DNA of 58,425 nucleotides from Acanthaster planci. Lineage: Eukaryota > Echinodermata > Asteroidea > Valvatida > Acanthasteridae. A program made the translations under genes and the position numbers. The notes under the pieces are model-generated. The model had not been told where the DNA came from, did not search any database, and saw nothing but the letters and a program-made list of their open reading frames with translations. This document shows positions 33,851-46,483 of the stretch, one piece after another. The first letter of the stretch is position 1; each line of letters starts with the position of its first letter. The stretch spans positions 369,069-427,493 of the forward strand of contig NW_019091488.1 of NCBI RefSeq assembly GCF_001949145.1, in the 5' to 3' direction.

Positions 33851-36547
33851 CTTAAGACACACCTTTTGTGCATCTTTATATTCTTCTTCACTGTGTGAAA
33901 ACTGTGTGACATCCTGGGGTTAAGGTGTTTTGAAGAGTGCAGCTTTTGAACATTTATAATTGTCCAGGCGTTTCCGGGCAACTGAGGGCGCTGTTGCCCC
34001 TGACGTCTTCCAGTGAAGACTCTGCCCAGTTTAATGTATTTTTCTTTCAAATTGTGAACCCAAAAGTACTTCCAGATTTTCTTTTTTTTTTAAACCTAAT
34101 TTTGTGCCTTGTCTGGTTTTATGATGATATGAATTTCCGTATTCGTTGAACAGCAAAACTGAAATTTAATTTCAGGGCGAAAACCTAAATATTGCTTGGA
34201 AAATGTCACAGCGTGGACTCTTTGTTGGTTGGTCGTGTTTTGTGATTCCCAGCGACACTGCTTAATGACAAGGCCGAACGTGTCATGTTTGAAACAGGAA
34301 CCTGAAAATGAACAACTTAGAGTGAGATTATCTTCATGAAGTTTATCCGCCAGGCTCATCTGTGCAATATTGATAGGAAGGCCCCTGCATCATTGTTATG
34401 GGACAAGCGTATGGAAAACACACCCTTTCGGAATAAAACAAATTAAAGAAATTTATTATGTTGTGCTGTCATGGAGAGGAACTTCTATTTACCAAACACA
34501 AAAAAAATTTTCCAAGCAGCATTTCGGCGGAGACGGTGTTATTTCCACAGGTTGTGTGCAGCATACACTTGTTCCAATTTTTAAGGCTATTAAATCCCCA
34601 AAGCGTGACGAATTTCGTTTAAAGTTTTCACAGACTCTATTATGAATCCATTTTTGCAAGGTTTATTAAACTGAAATACGCGCATGCTCTCTCATTTATA
34701 CAGCTAATTAAATGCTTACAAGTACGGGGAAGTTACGACAATAAACTAAATTTTCTTCAGCGTCGACGTAAAATAATGAGAATAATGCAGAATAATAGGC
34801 CTCACTTCCCCCTCAACGTTCAACTGCTAGAAAAACATAAGACGGACACGGATGTTGAGTACTCACAAGTGCGGCGAATGACTTGCTGTGTCCAGTTGGT
34901 TGACGATTTTATCTAAATTACGCACGTCGTTTCTGAGCTGATTTTACTCCAACAGTAACATGCCAAGACGATGATGTCAGGAGCCTTCTTTTAACTGGCT
35001 CGTGTCTACATAGACAGGAGGAATTCAGATTCTCAGACGGTGCGGTCCCCTGACGTCCTCCTGTGGCGATGAGAGTCTGTGTCTCTTTAGGGGCAATTAT
35101 ATGGACAATCAGAGGGTAGGAGTTGTTTTTTTGTTTATATGTTTTGGTTTTTGGTTTGTTTTTTTTATTTTATTTTATTTTACATCCAACACCATTTTGA
35201 AAGCCGTGTCACTTCTTGAGCTCCACTTTTCCGACCTGAACGACCTCCCTCCCCTCTGCCCCTAAAATTCTCCTTTCAAAGGTGATCAAAGTAACCTTCT
35301 GTGCTCGTCTTTAGTTCTTGCAACGGGGAAGAGTTCTGAATCTTATTTTGTTTTTGACCCAATGTAATGTTTTTCGCGCGAGTGGCGATCTATTACACGG
35401 CTCGTTGTTCTGCGTCTCACGTTCTCAAATTACGCAGTCCCAAATGCGCGCCACACGATGCGGAAAATTGAAAAATTGTACAGCCATCAGTTCAGTTGAC
35501 AGCGATGTTCTTGGACGGAGGAGAGTGACCAAGGGATTCTCTTCAGAGGCAAGGCCGAGACAAATGCGAACTGAACGTTCCCCGTCGCAGCGTAAAACAA
35601 TTGCACATTAATACATCTACCCAGCACGCTGAATTAGGGGACCCTATCGACAGAAGTTAATCCGAGCTGTCAGCAGTGACAAAATCTTGCTCATGGAGGA
35701 TTTTCCTGAAAGTGACGAGGTTCTGAGGGTTTGTTAAACCGGCTTTGCACTTCTTGTAGCAATTACCTTCGGGTTGACTAGATAGCTGGTGGCTGTGAAG
35801 AAAGTCACTTTGCGATCTCAGTGATTTCATGCAAAGGAACACAGGCAAGCATCTCATGAAATGCAAAATGAAGCAAAGGATAGATTGTATTTGGAAAAAA
35901 ATGTCTCTCCGTCGTTTTTTTTACTTGTTATAGGGAAAAGCATGCAGAAATGAAGAAACGCAGAATTTTTCAGGTGGCAGGCAATTTGCTTACAGCCAAT
36001 GATGTCTTAGTTAACTTTATTTCCGGTTTTTTTTACCATTGTAAGTAATACTATTTATCCCAGCATTCTTGAACAATACGTTGATGTCATTGAAACCAGA
36101 TAAAATTTTGCATTTATATGTGCAGAGAAACTGCTGGAATTTTCGATATATTGCCTTTCTAATTTTGTTTTATTTGAGGATTCATCGTTGTGCAAGTACA
36201 TGACAATAAGCCGGTGAGCCACTCTTTCCTAGAGACCTTCCAATGATCAAATTGTGGGTTTGCAGTTTGAATGGAAAAACCCGGTAAACCGAAAAGGGTA
36301 CCGTATTCCTCGAATGGGATCACGGTACTTGTACCCGAAAATTGATTGGTTGATTTTTGTTAGTACAACTGAAGCTTTGAACAGCTACCTCGCCAGTTTG
36401 TTTACTCGTTTATACACTGTTTTGTTCGGAGGGAATCTCAATCATGTTTTGCGGATTTTGATCCGACTCCGATCACAAAACATGGTTCCGTGTTTCTGCA
36501 ACCAATGCATATACAGGTGTGGAGATAGAACTCAAGCCAAGTTCAAG
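33851..36547. other. Spacer, no supported gene
   Basis: Includes T-rich runs and an (ATTTT)n-like tract at about 35157-35186. Open frames are short and unremarkable. Confidence 0.45.
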
Positions 36548-36640
36548 CCTGGTTTCCATATGGTCGTAACGAACGCCGACAACACGCTAGACATCAGGAC
36601 ACAGACGGTCGCCGAAGAGATGCTGTGTGACGTCATTCTA
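36548..36640. mobile_element. Relative of the gap-interrupted palindromic element
   Basis: Starts with tttccatatggtcgtaacg, comparable with ttttccgtgtggtcgtaac at 29364. It ends with gccgaagagatgctgtgtgacgtcatt, comparable with ggaagagatatgtgacgtcat at 29627. TGACGTCA is at 36628-36635. A 144-codon open frame (36254-36688) passes through and is discounted. Confidence 0.45.
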
Positions 36641-38744
36641 ACAAAACATTTAAAAAATAGCCTCCGAAACTCCGGAATGTTCGCATAAAATGCCCATTTG
36701 AGTGGCTCTACCGCCTCTGGAAGCCAAACCGACTCTTCAGTTTGATGGATTTTGTTCATGGTCAACTATTTTGTACGCAAGTGGCGCATCATTTGTAAGT
36801 AATATGGCAAAAAAGGGCAACTTGACTGTTGCTAAGCGAGAGGAACATTGTTGTACGCCCGCCATATGCCAATATGTGTGCTTGTATAGGCGTACTCTGG
36901 CGACTCAATGCAGACAGTCGGCCAAGAAGTTCAACACCGCCAACTGCCTTGTTTGCGTCAGCCCCCAGTAAAGTATTGCCATACGATGGTGAACATTAAG
37001 AAAAAGACCATCTCCTTTGTGATTGGACACACTTAAAACAACACCCAAGCGGTATTAAGAGCATTGCAATAATATTATTTTACTCCGTGTCCAAATAAAA
37101 CAATGCCTGCCTCCATCAACCGACTTGCCCATCGTGAGCTCGGGTTTGTTGATCCTTGGCCAGGGTTCCGTCTGATTAATGTATCATTAAAGCTGGGATA
37201 TGTTTAAGCCACGCGTAAAATCAGTGCATCTCGTGCCGTGGCCAGAAATGCTGGGCCTTGGATTTTCGAAGGAAAAAAAAAAGGGCGCCCCACGATCGAC
37301 GCCACACTGCCTGTCACGTCAAATGAACTGGACACTATACGTAAATAAAGCTCTGCAGTGCAGCAATATCGGGGCAGTGTACCCGCCTCATCATTTTGGT
37401 ATCTCTTTCATCAGCGCTCACCTAGAGGTGCACTGCATTTCACGCGGCAGGCTCACGTACCCCGTGTGGATTTCCCTCTTGGGTTTCGCGGGAAAGAGAA
37501 GAGCTTTTTATTGAATAATTCCCGGTGAAGTACTTGCTTATGCGCAGGAGCGCTGATGTGGTCAGGTTTATGACTACTGCAGTATCGAAGAAGGCGCGTT
37601 CATATTGGAGTCGTCTTGTTTCCACCTCATGGTGTGACGCGTGCATGCCTGCGGCAGATATTCGACATGTGTACATATGCTTTGATCTTCGTCTGTTGTC
37701 ACCGCTTTGTTGTTTGCCATCAATAGTAAAGTCGAGTCTGACACCAGCCTCCAAAATCTTAAAGATTTTGTTTTGACATTTCAAGTCAAATTTCGATAAA
37801 CACAATCAATTTTCTTGGGGCCCATCTTTGCATTTAAAGCACAAACGTTCAAGTGCTTTCCAGAGGAACATCACTTATAATCAAAAGCCCAGATGTATAT
37901 CGGATAGAGCCAGTTGGTTGCCAGTGGACTTTGAAGTTAATAATTTTCCCGCAGATCGTGTTGCTCCAGCTGAACTGCGACAGCTTACCGTGCATGGTTT
38001 GTATTTCTAATTTTCTGAGATAAAAAAAAGGAAATGAAGGCATACCTAGAAAAAAGACCTCTTGCTACACACCAGTTGAACTTACGGAACGAAAGCCACC
38101 GGTGATGCATTGATTGCTTACAGGTGCCGTTAATATCCACGCCCGACTTTTGGCCGAAATTAAATCTCCTATATTTATTATTTACCGAGTGTCTGGCGGG
38201 GTAACACCTCCCCCCGTCGAGGACAGTTTGTCAACCTTGACATTAGGAAGGGGCTGCGGCAGGGCACGAGAAAACAGCCGTTCGAAAAAATCGATGGTGC
38301 CACCGAGCAACTCCAAGCTGAACAAATCTGCTATTTCAAGCGAGCAGCCGCCGGGGTCAAACTACCGGCAAACGATGACTACCGATTTGAACGTCCAATA
38401 ATAAATAAATAAATAAAAACAGTGCCATAGATTTCCTTGAAATGTAAATGTTTTCAGCCCAGTTCAGTATATTTCCTGCTCTTTTGCAGCTTTTCTCTCG
38501 CTTCAGCTGATGGCGACACAACGCGAACAAACCCACCTTTACTTCTTGTATTCTTGTGGGGATTTCTTTAGTTCTCGAGTAGTAAAAAAATTAGTGTGTG
38601 AAGCATAGGTTCCATTAATTTAGTCCTGAATCATTTTCCTTGGCTGAAAGTTGACTGAACTTGCCTTACATAAAATACTTCTACTTTCGACGGATAAGTA
38701 CACTTTCAAAATTCCTTATCACAGGCATTAGTTTCGTGAAATCC
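36641..38744. other. Spacer, no supported gene
   Basis: Short frames only; an (AATA)n run is at 38397-38417. Nothing recognised. Confidence 0.45.
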
Positions 38745-38772
38745 TTGTGGGGTACCACCCGTACCCCACAAA
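38745..38772. repeat. Perfect 11-bp hairpin
   Basis: ttgtggggtac (38745-38755) and gtaccccacaa (38761-38771) with loop caccc. Two further short palindromic phrases (ctggtataccactggtag and ggggatcccta-cccc) follow within 100 bp. Confidence 0.8.
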
Positions 38773-39139
38773 GTACTATCCACACACGTACTTTAATTGC
38801 AACAACACTGGTATACCACTGGTAGCCATGCACGGGTTTACGCTGGGGATCCCTACCCCTTCCTACGGATGGCTCCTCCTACCTTTGATGCAACATCATG
38901 TCTTTCATGTCTTCTCCGTCCCTTGTTTTCGTCGCGTAGTTGCTCGTGTTGTTGTTTTTGTTATGTCTCATGTCCTACGAGTTGTCAATGTTTTTACACG
39001 CTTCGGCTTATTTTCTCGTTTGTAAATGGACTACTTCCCTTTATCTTTTTAGTTAAAATGTTCTTTTTTCATTCCATATCTGTAAAAGTTATGTACATCC
39101 ACTTTACTAATTTTTTGTTACCGCGTTTCCATATACGTG

Positions 39140-39298
39140 TGTTTCACGGTAGTGCGCCTCCAAGAGTTTACAACATGTTGGCCAGTCAAAATAAGCAAAA
39201 TCTGTCGACGCAACGCGCGTTTGGAAAGGGTCGATTGATTTCGCGCGTTGTGATTGGCCAACGCGTTGCAAACTCTTGGAGGCGAACTATTGTGAATC
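39140..39298. mobile_element. Foldback MITE-like element of about 160 bp
   Basis: cgcctccaagagtttacaac.. (39155-39184) is repeated inversely at 39255-39284 with 27 of 30 positions identical. Similarity extends outwards another 14 bp (10 matches). Inside, caacgcgcg (39211) and cgcgcgttg (39242) form a second inverted pair. No coding capacity; the 183-codon frame 38797-39348 is a chance frame through it. Confidence 0.75.
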
Positions 39299-41103
39299 GT
39301 GCACGTATTTTCGGAAAAAGAGTATGGAATAAATGTCTTCTTACATGAATGAAAGAATCCGAAAAATTGGCAGCTGGTTCTCGACGGCTTCTCGTAACAT
39401 TTATGCTGATAGACGCCCTGCCCTATGACATTTTGTTTATAACATGCATTCTGCCGAGTACCAATTATTTTGGTTGAGAAGAGCAGTTATTCACAGCGCG
39501 ACGTGGGGGGAGGGGGTCGGGATTTGAGTCCTTACTTCTCTCCCGGGAAACGGCGATGGCCCTCTTCAGCCTGAGCAAACGGAGTGTCACCTGCCAGGTT
39601 GTTAAAGAAAAATGAAACCGATGAAAGGGGGGGGGGAAGCCTGAATGATTAGTAGGCGGGCACGGCGGAAAATCAGACCTTGCTCTAGATATTTTGCGCG
39701 GGAGATCATTTTGGACAATGATCGACGGTCCTTGGACTGCAGTTTATCTTCGGAGGATTCCTGGGGATCTGTCTTGTACTTCCAGCTTGACATTTCGCCA
39801 ACTGTGTCGTGTCTGCTCATTTGTCTCTTAATGTTGTTCTAGGGTTGCTGGATTATCTACTTGAACCAGACAATCCGTCAATAATTTTAAAAAGGGACAG
39901 AATAAAAATGAAGAAAACATTCCGTCTCAGACTAAAAGGTGGCAACTTGTCAGCCAGGCGACCTCCTAGCCAATTATGGATCTCAAGCTTTTGCCACCTT
40001 CCCCTCTGCGGCCTTGTCGAGTTTGATGATGTCTCCCATATTAGATAAATCACATCTCCTAAGCATTCCGTGCTCAGGACCTTTGACGCGTTGTGATTGC
40101 TCGCCAGAGGCCTCCGGGGTGGTGCGCTGCCCTGCTCGCGCAAGCACTTTTTAAAAAAAATAAATCAAGGTAGAGCTCGGGGTATGGGTTAGGGTTTAGG
40201 TTCTAAATCAGAGAGTATGCACGTGTCGTCGACTTCATACTAAGCACGCTGTTTTATTAGACAGTTTTATCAATAGTATATACACAACGTTTATATAGGT
40301 ATATCCTGAAAATTATCAACTGAAATATGACTAATAAATTAATAAATTCGTCCAATTATTAATGTATCATGGTTTTCCGGTAAAGGCTGCAGGAAACCGT
40401 CAGCTCTCTGCCAACATGCTTGATTATTACAATAGTTTATACCGTTCATTAAAATAGAGGTTTTTCATGGCTGATTAGGCTAGTGACCAGAAGCCAACAG
40501 AAATAAGTTTTGATTTTAATATTTTTAATTTTTTTAAAATGTTTACTGTGATGAGGATTCCCGAAAGTACTACCAAGATCTGACAAGCTTCATTGTATGA
40601 CAAACCATAATCATGGGTCAACGGTTGATGTTGCTAAATTAGAAGCCGTACGGCAGGCTTTTTTTTTTCATTTTCCGATGTTTACCCTGGCGTACGGCAG
40701 CCCCCCTTCTAAATTGCTTCAATTTGTCAGTTTTACCACTTAGCGTGCTCTGCCCTTTTCCTTCTGGGTATAGCCTACGGGGAAGTGTCGCCAGACCCTC
40801 AATAATCAGAACGAATGCAGCGTCAGTAAAACTGAACCGTTTTGTCCACCGAGTCGAACTCCCCGGTTGGTCTGGGGATAAGCCACGGAACAAACGGCCG
40901 TTTGGACGCATGGGGGAGAGCGAGGGGGGACGGGGGAATTTCATATTGTTGAAAGCTCTTATAACCCACGAAGCAAGGCCTTGCTGTTCGGCGTCTTTCA
41001 CCGTGATAATCGCCAGGACGAGGATGCCTGATTGCCTCCGGCCCATCCCTATTATAAACAAGGGACTTTAATTTCGAAAAAGATCGCAGTTCGGGCTCGC
41101 TTG
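39299..41103. other. Spacer, no supported gene
   Basis: G-run at about 39628-39636. Overlapping opposed frames at 40639-41197 have no domain. Nothing recognised. Confidence 0.45.
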
Positions 41104-41220
41104 TATCGTTAACACCCGCCTTTTCTCCATCTCTCTTCCCCTCTCTTTCCCTGTCTTTACTTACAACCCTTCCCCTTCCAGTCGTCTGTAATTTCATCCC
41201 ATATTCTTCCCCCTCTCTGC
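41104..41220. repeat. Polypyrimidine-rich tract
   Basis: Over 100 bp strongly biased to C and T on the plus strand (runs such as cttcccctctctttccctg). Such tracts can adopt triplex structures; no evidence of function here. Confidence 0.6.
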
Positions 41221-41418
41221 CTCCTACATCCCGATGTTCTATTTATCTTCGAGACTTCGAGCAATCTACGCCAGAGTAATTCCTCTTTACACCCCCAACT
41301 CTTTTTTCTTTCCTTTTCCCGGTCATTGCGGCTCTACTTTATTCATGCCACCCGATTTGTTTTTCATATCACTGTCATTTAAAATTGACGTATTACTTAA
41401 TTGGCGCAACTAGTCGCA

Positions 41419-41510
41419 TGGCTGCCAGTGCGGCAGCCACGGCATTGCCGATTGTGCTGGCATAGCGGTCTGTCCATTCGCGCGGACACAGTAGCCGGAC
41501 ACAATGCCAG
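41419..41510. repeat. Hairpin cluster with cggacaca words
   Basis: tggctgcc (41419-41426) / ggcagcca (41432-41439) is a perfect hairpin with a 5-nt loop. It is followed by cggcattgccg and then cggacacagt and cggacacaatgcc, which echo the minisatellite unit at the start of the window. The outer words tggcat and atgcca are also inverted. Confidence 0.5.
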
Positions 41511-43820
41511 GCTGTTTCTCTATACTGGCGGGTATCCGGCCCTACAGGTAGTCAGTGTCAACAACTAGGTTACGGGTACCCGTGGGCTGTTTCATTATTA
41601 AGAGAGCTTCCGTCGTCCTATGCGAGGATGTACGCTTGGAGATGAAGTTTCAGCACAGGCTGAAGTCTGCCCACGTTAGCGAGCCCAGCAGTGTTGCAAA
41701 CTGAGGCAGACCTGCCCAGAGACTTAACGTCATGCGCAATATATTTAATAGGAATGATTTATGTGATCCATTTCGGCGCAAGCCCAATGCAGATGAAACA
41801 TCCGATATCTTGTGTGCAATTGTAGTGTGACCATTGCTTTGTTGCTATTCTCGCAGCACTGTTCTGAGGCAATGTAATGTGACAAGGCATCTAAGTATAA
41901 AACAGTTCTGAGGACACTGGGAGAAGGAATAAAGTTCAGTTGATACATGCATGTACCTATAATAACTTTAATAATACACTGTATTTATGATTATACAAAG
42001 AGTCATTTCACGTAAATACCAGACGTAAGTGTCCACGGTCAAAACATCAATTTTTTTTTCATATTTCTCAGGGTTCTGAAAAACGGGTTTAAAGGTTATA
42101 TATTTTAAAGTCCACTTAACCAAAATGAAAAAATATTTCACAAATCCACTCATATAACGTAAACTTATCATCCTTGACTCTTTGTGAGACAAAAAAATGG
42201 CTTTAAGTGTCACCCTTTTGCTATTTTAACAGCTTGCATTAAGTGTATTTTTAGAACTTTCAAAGTTGACATTTTACTCTATTTTGCCCCTCAAAACGTC
42301 AGCTTGCCATGGATCTCAGAATATTTTCCTTTTGGTTGTGATTAGGCCCAACATTGTTCTTTTCATACCTGGTGGGAAAATCTCGAGCGTCAATTCTAAA
42401 AGACGCTGAGCGACTTGAATCACCATCTTTTATATTGTAATGACACGAGATTGTTAGAGAAGCCCATTCTTCATGTGAAAGTGCAGCTTACGACAGGAGT
42501 CATCCGATGGATGGAAGCAAATGTAATCCCAGACGAAGAATCAGCCCTGTCTGCAGGTTGGGCTCAGTTCAGAAACGTCGACAGTCAAAAGGTTTCAACG
42601 AAAAACAAAAGAGTTTCCCAAATGAAATGTTCAACCTTGGTGAAGTGGTGAAAATGTGACCCTGCTGTTGTTGCAAAATAGTAAGCATCAACAAAGACAA
42701 GCAAGGAAACAGACGGTGTAACAGATTTCAAGCTATTTTAGCCAAATCGCGTCAAAAGTCAGACCTGTGGCAGCGACAGTTGAGAATGGAGATAGATGTT
42801 CTTGAGGCGGTTGGTCTGCAACATCCAATGTTTCTCCAAAAGAGGGAACCTATGTACCATTAAAACGCTATTCACGCGCGTCAAGCTGAAAAATGTAAGT
42901 TATGGATTCGCATCGGATAAATCTATTCTGGGTCATTCTGACTCTTTTGTGATCGTCATTTTGACCCTAAAATCGTCAATTTACGGTTATCGTCTGTGAC
43001 GATTTCCATCACACTATTCACTTGAGTTACAACATTATTTATGATCTGTCAAATCTAACAGACATCCCCGAATCAAGATTTGATAAAGTATTTATCTTCG
43101 TCAGGCGCAGAATCGCCCGTATGCTTTCATGTTATTGTTCCACATAGAATCGTCTTTCACGCAGTCCAAACCTTTCCTGGCTGGTGTTATTAGGTTAGCT
43201 CTTGCCCAGGGGTCCGGTCACTGAGCAGTCCTACCCCGCGCGGCAGAGTCAACATTGCAGTTCAACCTCGTAACGGGAGTCGTGTCCAGTTTCACTAACG
43301 TTGTGAGTGAAAATATTTAAGAGTCGATGTAGCCAGCCGGCTTTTGGGTTTCCATGTCACTTCATAAGATTGGCGATGGCCGGAGGTGATCAGTAAAGGG
43401 GATGGGGTTTAAAGGTGCTGAGTGACTAAAATGAAGGATGCCGTGCAAAGAGGCAAGAAACCTCAGCGGAAGGACGACAACGACGGCTAATTCCCAGGGT
43501 AACGCTTACTGGATTACGATTTTGAGAGTTTAGGAATTGCGAGCTAGTTTTCGTAAATAGGACCTTTTCCCCCTCCATTAAGGCCAGTTGGGTGGCCTTT
43601 CTGGGAACTGCGCTCGGCAAACAAACACCAGCACCAAGGCGGGTTGACATCCCAGTGACACAATTTGGTCCAGAATATTGGAGGGAAATTTTCGACATGA
43701 AGTGAAACATCTTTCTTTTTGCTCCTCAATTTTGTTTTAGTTTGAACATTTACTGAAGAACTGAGACTACATCACCTTAGCACTTTGAGGTATCTTTATT
43801 TAGACCATCGGTCGTGCCAT
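41511..43820. other. Spacer, no supported gene
   Basis: Open frames at 42415-42651 and 43426-43710 lack signatures and splice context. No RNA gene seen. Confidence 0.45.
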
Positions 43821-43955
43821 ACTTCGACACCATGGAGTGTTCGTCCAAAATCACACGGTGTTCATTCGACACCACGCGCCAAATGGTGCTAATTCAGACA
43901 CCACAAAGTGTTGAGTCGATACCAAAAGATGCCAATTCAATACTGCCTTTTTAGA
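43821..43955 (+). repeat. Degenerate tandem repeat of about 22 bp (ttcgacaccaNNNagtgtt)
   Basis: Successive units begin cgacaccatgg, ccaaaatcaca, cgacaccacgc, cagacaccaca, cgataccaaaa and caatact, separated by 20-28 bp and commonly ending in a tgtt or gtgct word. The units are diverged, so the array is old. Confidence 0.6.
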
Positions 43956-45766
43956 ATCGAGGGTCTAGTCTTACTTCGTATATACAGGGATGATGACACT
44001 GACTCGGGAGACACAAGACAACCAGATTTGCAAGACAACCACAGCGCCCAAGAAGAGTTAAGTTTAACGAACAAGGAAAGGTACACGTGGTTTGTCGCAG
44101 AAGCCAAAACTGGGAAACTCGGTCTACCCACGGCATGTAAGCATTATGCTGTGTCACAAGGGCTAACACTTCATGTCTCTCAACTTCGGCTTGGCAATCT
44201 ACTGTGGATTTCTTGTTATGCTGTCATAGATGAAGCGCAGTCATCTGCTTATCTTCAGTCTTGCCCTGGAGGCCTCGGCTCCGTGTACGACGACACGCTG
44301 CAATCAGCCGCAAGGACATTTTCGGCATGTGCAGAAGTGTCTCTCCCACGCGCATCGCTGGCATTTAGAAACTAACAAGGTTGTGCCGACTCATTTGCGA
44401 CAACAAAACCATACAGTCCGCCGTAATCACTCAACTTGATAACAAATAGGCTTCTGGTGATATGGCAGCAAGAGCTGACTTTGACAAGAAGGAAAGATTT
44501 ATAAAGAAATTAGATGTTTATGCCATGTTTCACTGATTAGAGTTCGTGAAATAACAAGAGCTTCTGCGCCCACTCACGGCCGTCCAATCACAGCCCGTTG
44601 CAAGTTCTGGTGCCGCGGTGGAACAACATTGCAAATACGATTTGGTTCACTCTCAGTTCAGTCCCGGCAAATTGTCATATTTCTGATTTTGTTCCACATT
44701 CAAACAAAAATTTCTCCGCATTTTTTTCGCAGTCACTTACGACACCATTGGTTGTGCATCCCTTCATAAAAAAACACAGCATATGCCCCCAATGGCGTTG
44801 AGTAGAGCATGGAGAGTCCTTTGTTTTTGTGTAGGCCTAGTTAGAAAACTTCGATGAAAATAATAACAACTCTTATAAGTTGAATGTTTGTTTTGTTTGT
44901 TTGTTTGTTTGTTTGTTTCCTTCCTTCTGGACTCTAACCCTAACTCCCAAATACTTCTGGATCTCCGGCGTATGTCTAGGCAGCGTCTCCAACACCTGCG
45001 CCGTGTTGACAGCTTTTGTTCTTACGCATCAGGGTCACAATGATCAACAGTGAACTGACAAACTATCAACGGAGGAAGGGGGTCCATATGGTCCACATTT
45101 TCAAACAATTTTGTTGTTGTCACCGCTTTCTTTATTCGTTACTCTCCCTCTTGCTATCCCCTTTTTATCCTTAAATTTTCTTCCCCGCAAGGGGCGCCTC
45201 TTCCCTCTGTACAGCAGCACCCATCTTCTCAGGTCCACACTAGTAGAAGTATGCTTGTTTAAGCGCGTGCACACACGCAAACGTTTGGCGTTGTGTAAAA
45301 TCTGCAAGGCACAGGAAAAGAAAAAATTCTGTCCACATGATCTTCCAGATCATAATGTAGCTGTCCAGTCCCTCTGCCGACGTCAGAGGGTGAAGGTCCG
45401 TCAGTCTATTGAAGGGTAGCTGCATGCAATGAATTTGTTTTAAGACAAACTGTCAAACTGCATTTTTTGTCTCGTTTGACGTTATCTTAAACTTTTGTTT
45501 CACTATTTAAAAGGGTATTTTCTACCTTTTTGGTTTTATGCTAATGAGTAGTTCCATATTCATGAGAAAACCGTAACGTCATCCTCGGAAGAAAGCCTCC
45601 ATGTGTCTTTGGTTTGTACACAAAATAATTCGCATTCTGTAGATTTTGCTGGACTAAATTTCCCCTTTTGTCGACCTGTTTCTCAGAAATGTTTCATTAA
45701 TTTAAGTAAATTCTGGTCTCATAATTTGAGCAGATATGCACTGAACTATTTCTCCCCATGGATGGC
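43956..45766. other. Spacer, no supported gene
   Basis: Contains a (GTTT)n microsatellite at about 44886-44918. The 155-codon frame 43908-44375 starts inside the degenerate repeat and has no recognised domain. Confidence 0.4.
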
Positions 45767-45850
45767 ATCACAGCAACAGCGCCCTCAGTTATCCAGGAAT
45801 GCATGAATAATTTGAAGTGTTTCAAAAAGTGCACTTTTCAATGCGTTTCA
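45767..45850 (+). repeat. Dispersed repeat pair, copy 1
   Basis: atcacagcaacagcgccctc plus a (45767-45787) is 20 of 21 identical to 48598-48618. Weaker similarity follows in the same order (gttatccagg, then agtgcactt, then atgcgtttcaa). Confidence 0.5.
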
Positions 45851-46483
45851 AATAGGAATGTAACAGAGTTTTCATACATTAATTTAAAGAGTACAAAGTT
45901 GCAGGAAATTTGTGTCTGGAAAAATGTCATTGCGACTACACTTTAAGGAGGCATAGGTTAGGGCCACAAATTCAGAAAACGGCAATCAAAGGAGACAGGA
46001 ATCCTGCTTTCTGTCACAACTGACTTACTTCTCTCACTTATTTCTTCGTAACTTGGTGGAAGAACAACCAAATTATTGCTGGTCAATTTATAAACGACAT
46101 ATTTTTCACTTATTAAGCGATAGCATTTTTGTGCCACAGAGTAGACCCTACAACCTACTGTAAACTACATGTACATGTGTCATGAAAATCTCCCCATTGT
46201 CTCAAACTGATTGTCATGGCTCACATCAACGAACAAATCATCGTGGTATAAAAGGGTTACTTGTTTGTTCGTTACTTTGCCCTTTGCCAAAGACTGAGAG
46301 TGGCGTTTGGAACGTTTACTGCGACCAACTTTTGGGGCATTGAATTAAGCGTTTTCTCATCAGAAATTTGTTTTGCGATTCCCCAATTTGCTGAAAAGGC
46401 CTATTTTGCCAAGTCATCACTAGGACTACAAGATTCAGAATCTTGCTGAATATCATCGACAACTGCAGGGTGAACCTGTGATT

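Noticed and set aside
36254-36688. 144-codon open frame on the plus strand
   Set aside because: It runs through a palindromic element related to the one at 29.4 kb and has no protein family pattern.
38797-39348. 183-codon open frame, the second longest after the GPCR
   Set aside because: It crosses a foldback element and T-rich DNA; composition is Phe/Ser/Arg-biased with no domain.
40185-40201. Telomere-like gggttagggttta
   Set aside because: Only about two units and no array, so not an interstitial telomeric repeat.
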